A stretch of 6,701 bases of DNA from Terriglobia bacterium (GTDB lineage Bacteria; Acidobacteriota; Terriglobia; UBA7540): contig JASHTZ010000540.1 in assembly GCA_030040295.1 (NCBI GenBank), positions 1 to 6,701 on the forward strand, written 5' to 3'. Position numbers and translations under genes: made by a program. The notes under the pieces were generated by a model. It did no database searches, was not told the origin of the DNA, and saw only the letters and a list, made by a program, of their open reading frames with translations. Shown here piece by piece: positions 5,206 to 6,701 of this stretch (position 1 is its first letter; every line of letters starts with the position of its first letter).

Positions 5206-6408
5206 TCAGTTTGGCTTCTCCCCCGCCTCCCTTAGGCTCTTCCTCGGGTCTTCGGGGTTGAGCTTCGCCAGCTCGCGCAGAATTTCCTTGGTTCTTTCGT
5301 CGGCAACGCGCGGCACCATCACCTGCACCTCAACAAATTGGTCGCCGCGCAGATCCGGCTCGCGCAGCGAGGGCGCGCCCTTCCCGCGCAGGCGTAGCTT
5401 CTGTCCGCTTTGCGTTCCGGGCGGAATCTTGATGGTGCTCAGGCCGTCGATAGTGGGCACCGCAACCTTTGAGCCCAGCGCCGCCTCCGTAATCGTGACG
5501 GGCAGCTTGACGTAAAAATTATCGCCCTTACGCTCGAAAACGGGATGGGGATCGACGTCCGTAATAATGTAAAGATCGCCGGCTTGGCCGCCGTGCGTCC
5601 CTGCATTCCCCTTCCCCGGCACACGCACTCGCGAACCCGTATCGACTCCCGGCGGAATGCGCACCGTCAGGGTCTCGGGCGTCTGGATTGAGCCCGTACC
5701 ATGGCAATTCGTGCAGGGGCGGCGCTGCTTGCCCGTGCCGCCGCATTGGGGGCAGGTCATATCGAAGCGCATGGCGCCCACCTGACGCGTGGTCTTGCCC
5801 GTGCCGTGGCAGGTTTCGCAGGTGATGGTGGGACCGGGAAGAGTGCCGGAGCCGTGGCAAACGTTGCAGGCCTCTTCGCGCGCCACTGTCACACGCACCT
5901 GCGCGCCGCGGATCGCGTCCCAAAAGCCCAGGTGCATGCGGTATTCAATATCCGAGCCCTTTGCCGGTTCTTCACTCGCCGCCTCACGCTCGCCGCGCGA
6001 AAAAATCTGCGAGAAGATGTCGCGAAAGCTTCCGCCAAATCCCCCGGCGGCCCGGCCGCCATCGGCGCCGGCGTCCTCCGCATCCGAAAAATCGAACCCG
6101 GAGAAGTCGACGCCGGGCGGCGGCGAGGAATAAGCGCGGCTGGCTGCGCCGGGAGGATAACCCCCGGGCGGAAGGTTGTCCGAGTAAAAACCGTACTGGT
6201 CGTAAACCTTGCGCTTCTTCTCGTCACTCAGGACTTCGTAGGCTTCGGAAAGCTGCTTAAACTTTTCTTCCGCGGCCTTGTTGCCGGGATTCAGGTCCGG
6301 GTGATGCTTGCGCGCCAAGTGACGGTAAGCCTTGCGAATCTCTTCGGGCTTCGCATCGCGGCTGACGCCCAGGACGGCGTAATAGTCCTTTTGTTGACCA
6401 ACTGCCAT
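5206..6408 (-). CDS. dnaJ: Molecular chaperone DnaJ (Hsp40)
   Basis: DnaJ delivers unfolded substrates to DnaK and stimulates its ATPase in the cytoplasm. The 400-residue protein is a complete class I J-protein. The J domain spans about 8-73 with HPD at 36-38. A Gly/Phe/Pro-rich linker follows (about 73-138), longer and richer in proline and serine than usual, ending in GFGGSFRDIFSQIF. Four CxxCxGxG zinc motifs start at C181, C197, C219 and C232, so both zinc sites are intact. The two beta-barrel substrate domains run to about 368, including the KIPPGTQSG motif (327-335). A short charged tail closes it. The ATG at 6408 places the J domain at residue 8; no clear Shine-Dalgarno precedes it. It is upstream of hspR by 176 bp of repeat-rich DNA, so cotranscription is plausible but unproven. 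dnaK and grpE are not in the window. Confidence 0.96.
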   Translation of the reverse strand: MAVGQQKDYYAVLGVSRDAKPEEIRKAYRHLARKHHPDLNPGNKAAEEKFKQLSEAYEVLSDEKKRKVYDQYGFYSDNLPPGGYPPGAASRAYSSPPPGVDFSGFDFSDAEDAGADGGRAAGGFGGSFRDIFSQIFSRGEREAASEEPAKGSDIEYRMHLGFWDAIRGAQVRVTVAREEACNVCHGSGTLPGPTITCETCHGTGKTTRQVGAMRFDMTCPQCGGTGKQRRPCTNCHGTGSIQTPETLTVRIPPGVDTGSRVRVPGKGNAGTHGGQAGDLYIITDVDPHPVFERKGDNFYVKLPVTITEAALGSKVAVPTIDGLSTIKIPPGTQSGQKLRLRGKGAPSLREPDLRGDQFVEVQVMVPRVADERTKEILRELAKLNPEDPRKSLREAGEKPN

Positions 6409-6441
6409 TTCAATTTACCAGCCGATTTTTGAAGTTTTTAC

Positions 6442-6513
6442 GTAGGGGCACCCCTTGTGGGTGCCCTGCCCCATGTCGCTGGCCTGGAGAGCAGGGACAA
6501 GCCCTGCCCCTAC
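6442..6513. repeat. REPIN-like two-hairpin repeat, copy 2
   Basis: This 72-bp element is bounded by perfect 9-bp inverted ends, GTAGGGGCA (6442-6450) and TGCCCCTAC (6505-6513). The left hairpin is an 8-bp perfect stem GGGCACCC/GGGTGCCC with loop CTTGT (6446-6466). The right is GCAGGG/CCCTGC with loop ACAAG, the reverse complement of CTTGT (6491-6507). It lies inverted relative to copy 1, and the central parts also align with one indel. It occupies the dnaJ upstream region. No target duplication is obvious. Confidence 0.82.
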
Positions 6514-6547
6514 GGAATTCAAACTGACCCACTACGATTGCCGCGCC

Positions 6548-6560
6548 GGGGCTTGTCCCC
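6548..6560. repeat. Solo half-arm of the same hairpin family
   Basis: GGGG and CCCC enclose the same CTTGT loop, 34 bp from copy 2. The stem sequence differs from the other arms but remains paired. It sits just upstream of the -10-like box of the next gene. Confidence 0.5.
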
Positions 6561-6570
6561 ACGACAAATT

Positions 6571-6592
6571 TGCTATACGCTACCCACGAGGA
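6571..6592 (+). promoter_or_regulatory. Possible extended -10 and Shine-Dalgarno for the last gene
   Basis: TG-C-TATACG (6571-6579) resembles an extended -10 box, with no good -35 at the right distance. GAGGA (6588-6592) ends 6 nt before the ATG at 6599 and is a good Shine-Dalgarno. A start near 6586 would leave almost no leader before the Shine-Dalgarno, so the promoter part is weak. Confidence 0.35.
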
Positions 6593-6598
6593 CGCATC

Positions 6599-6701
6599 AT
6601 GGGCCAAACCGTCGAAATCTCTGTCGATCTGTGCAACAAATGGCTTCGTGCCGGCGAAGCGCTTGATCAATGGCAAGATGCCCTCGAAGACTTCCTCATC
6701 G
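6599..6701 (+). CDS. 5' end of an unidentified gene (cut by window edge)
   Basis: An ATG with a GAGGA Shine-Dalgarno 6 nt upstream opens a frame that stays open for the remaining 34 codons. The visible start is MGQTVEISVDLCNKW and continues as an amphipathic, acidic segment with EALDQWQDALEDFLI. No family can be assigned from so little. The short beta-like start followed by helices would suit a small antitoxin-type or a helical hypothetical protein, but that is a guess. Codon use looks like that of the neighbouring genes. Confidence 0.6.
   Translation, partial: MGQTVEISVDLCNKWLRAGEALDQWQDALEDFLI

Noticed and set aside
5701..6432. 243-codon plus-strand open frame opposite dnaJ
   Set aside because: The composition is Ala/Gly/Arg-biased, as expected for the complement of dnaJ codons, and the real gene has all four zinc motifs on the minus strand.
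6409..6441. Promoter or CIRCE/HAIR operator directly before dnaJ
   Set aside because: Only an AT-rich stretch with no convincing -35/-10 pair, Shine-Dalgarno or inverted repeat of either operator type was found.
1..6701. CRISPR array, tRNA, or insertion sequence
   Set aside because: No regularly spaced identical repeats, no cloverleaf with a TTCRA arm, and no transposase frame. The DnaC/IstB-like ATPase lacks an istA partner and IS ends.

Overview
The window looks like chromosomal DNA of a fairly GC-rich bacterium. Acidobacteriota is my best guess. The grounds are soft: a DnaJ-HspR pair, a two-domain PilZ protein, a HicBA module of the short type, and intergenic gaps full of short hairpin repeats and low-complexity tracts. 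No rRNA or marker tree is available here, so the phylum is an inference.

Layout. On the minus strand, from right to left, lie dnaJ (6408-5206), hspR (5029-4622), a DnaC/IstB-type ATPase (2690-1905) and rpsA (1686-1). The minus-strand genes are conserved housekeeping or stress genes and all start with ATG. Between the ATPase and hspR is a plus-strand island: a tandem PilZ protein (3013-3915), a 270-bp non-coding stretch rich in paired segments, and a hicB-hicA toxin-antitoxin operon (4186-4610). All three plus-strand genes in the island appear to start with TTG. A further plus-strand gene begins at 6599 and runs off the window.

How the genes relate. DnaJ and the HspR repressor form a heat-shock unit, though dnaK and grpE are not beside them and no HAIR operator is visible. 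HicB and HicA form a self-contained type II toxin-antitoxin pair with its own promoter and overlapping stop and start codons. HicA converges on hspR with only 11 bp between stop codons. The PilZ protein would act in c-di-GMP signalling. rpsA has a clean sigma70-type promoter and a strong Shine-Dalgarno. The ATPase looks like an orphan helicase loader, not an IS21 IstB, because no istA partner is present.

The most unusual signals are non-coding. Two 72-73 bp elements (1804-1876 and 6442-6513) lie in opposite orientation. Each is built of two hairpins bounded by inverted GTAGGGGCA-like ends, like a REPIN. Hairpin stems differ between arms while staying paired, and the loop CTTGT is conserved. 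The stretch 3921-4070 holds several nested complementary segments and is a candidate structured RNA. The PilZ protein carries two CxxC pairs between its domains, an arrangement I do not recognise as a named family.
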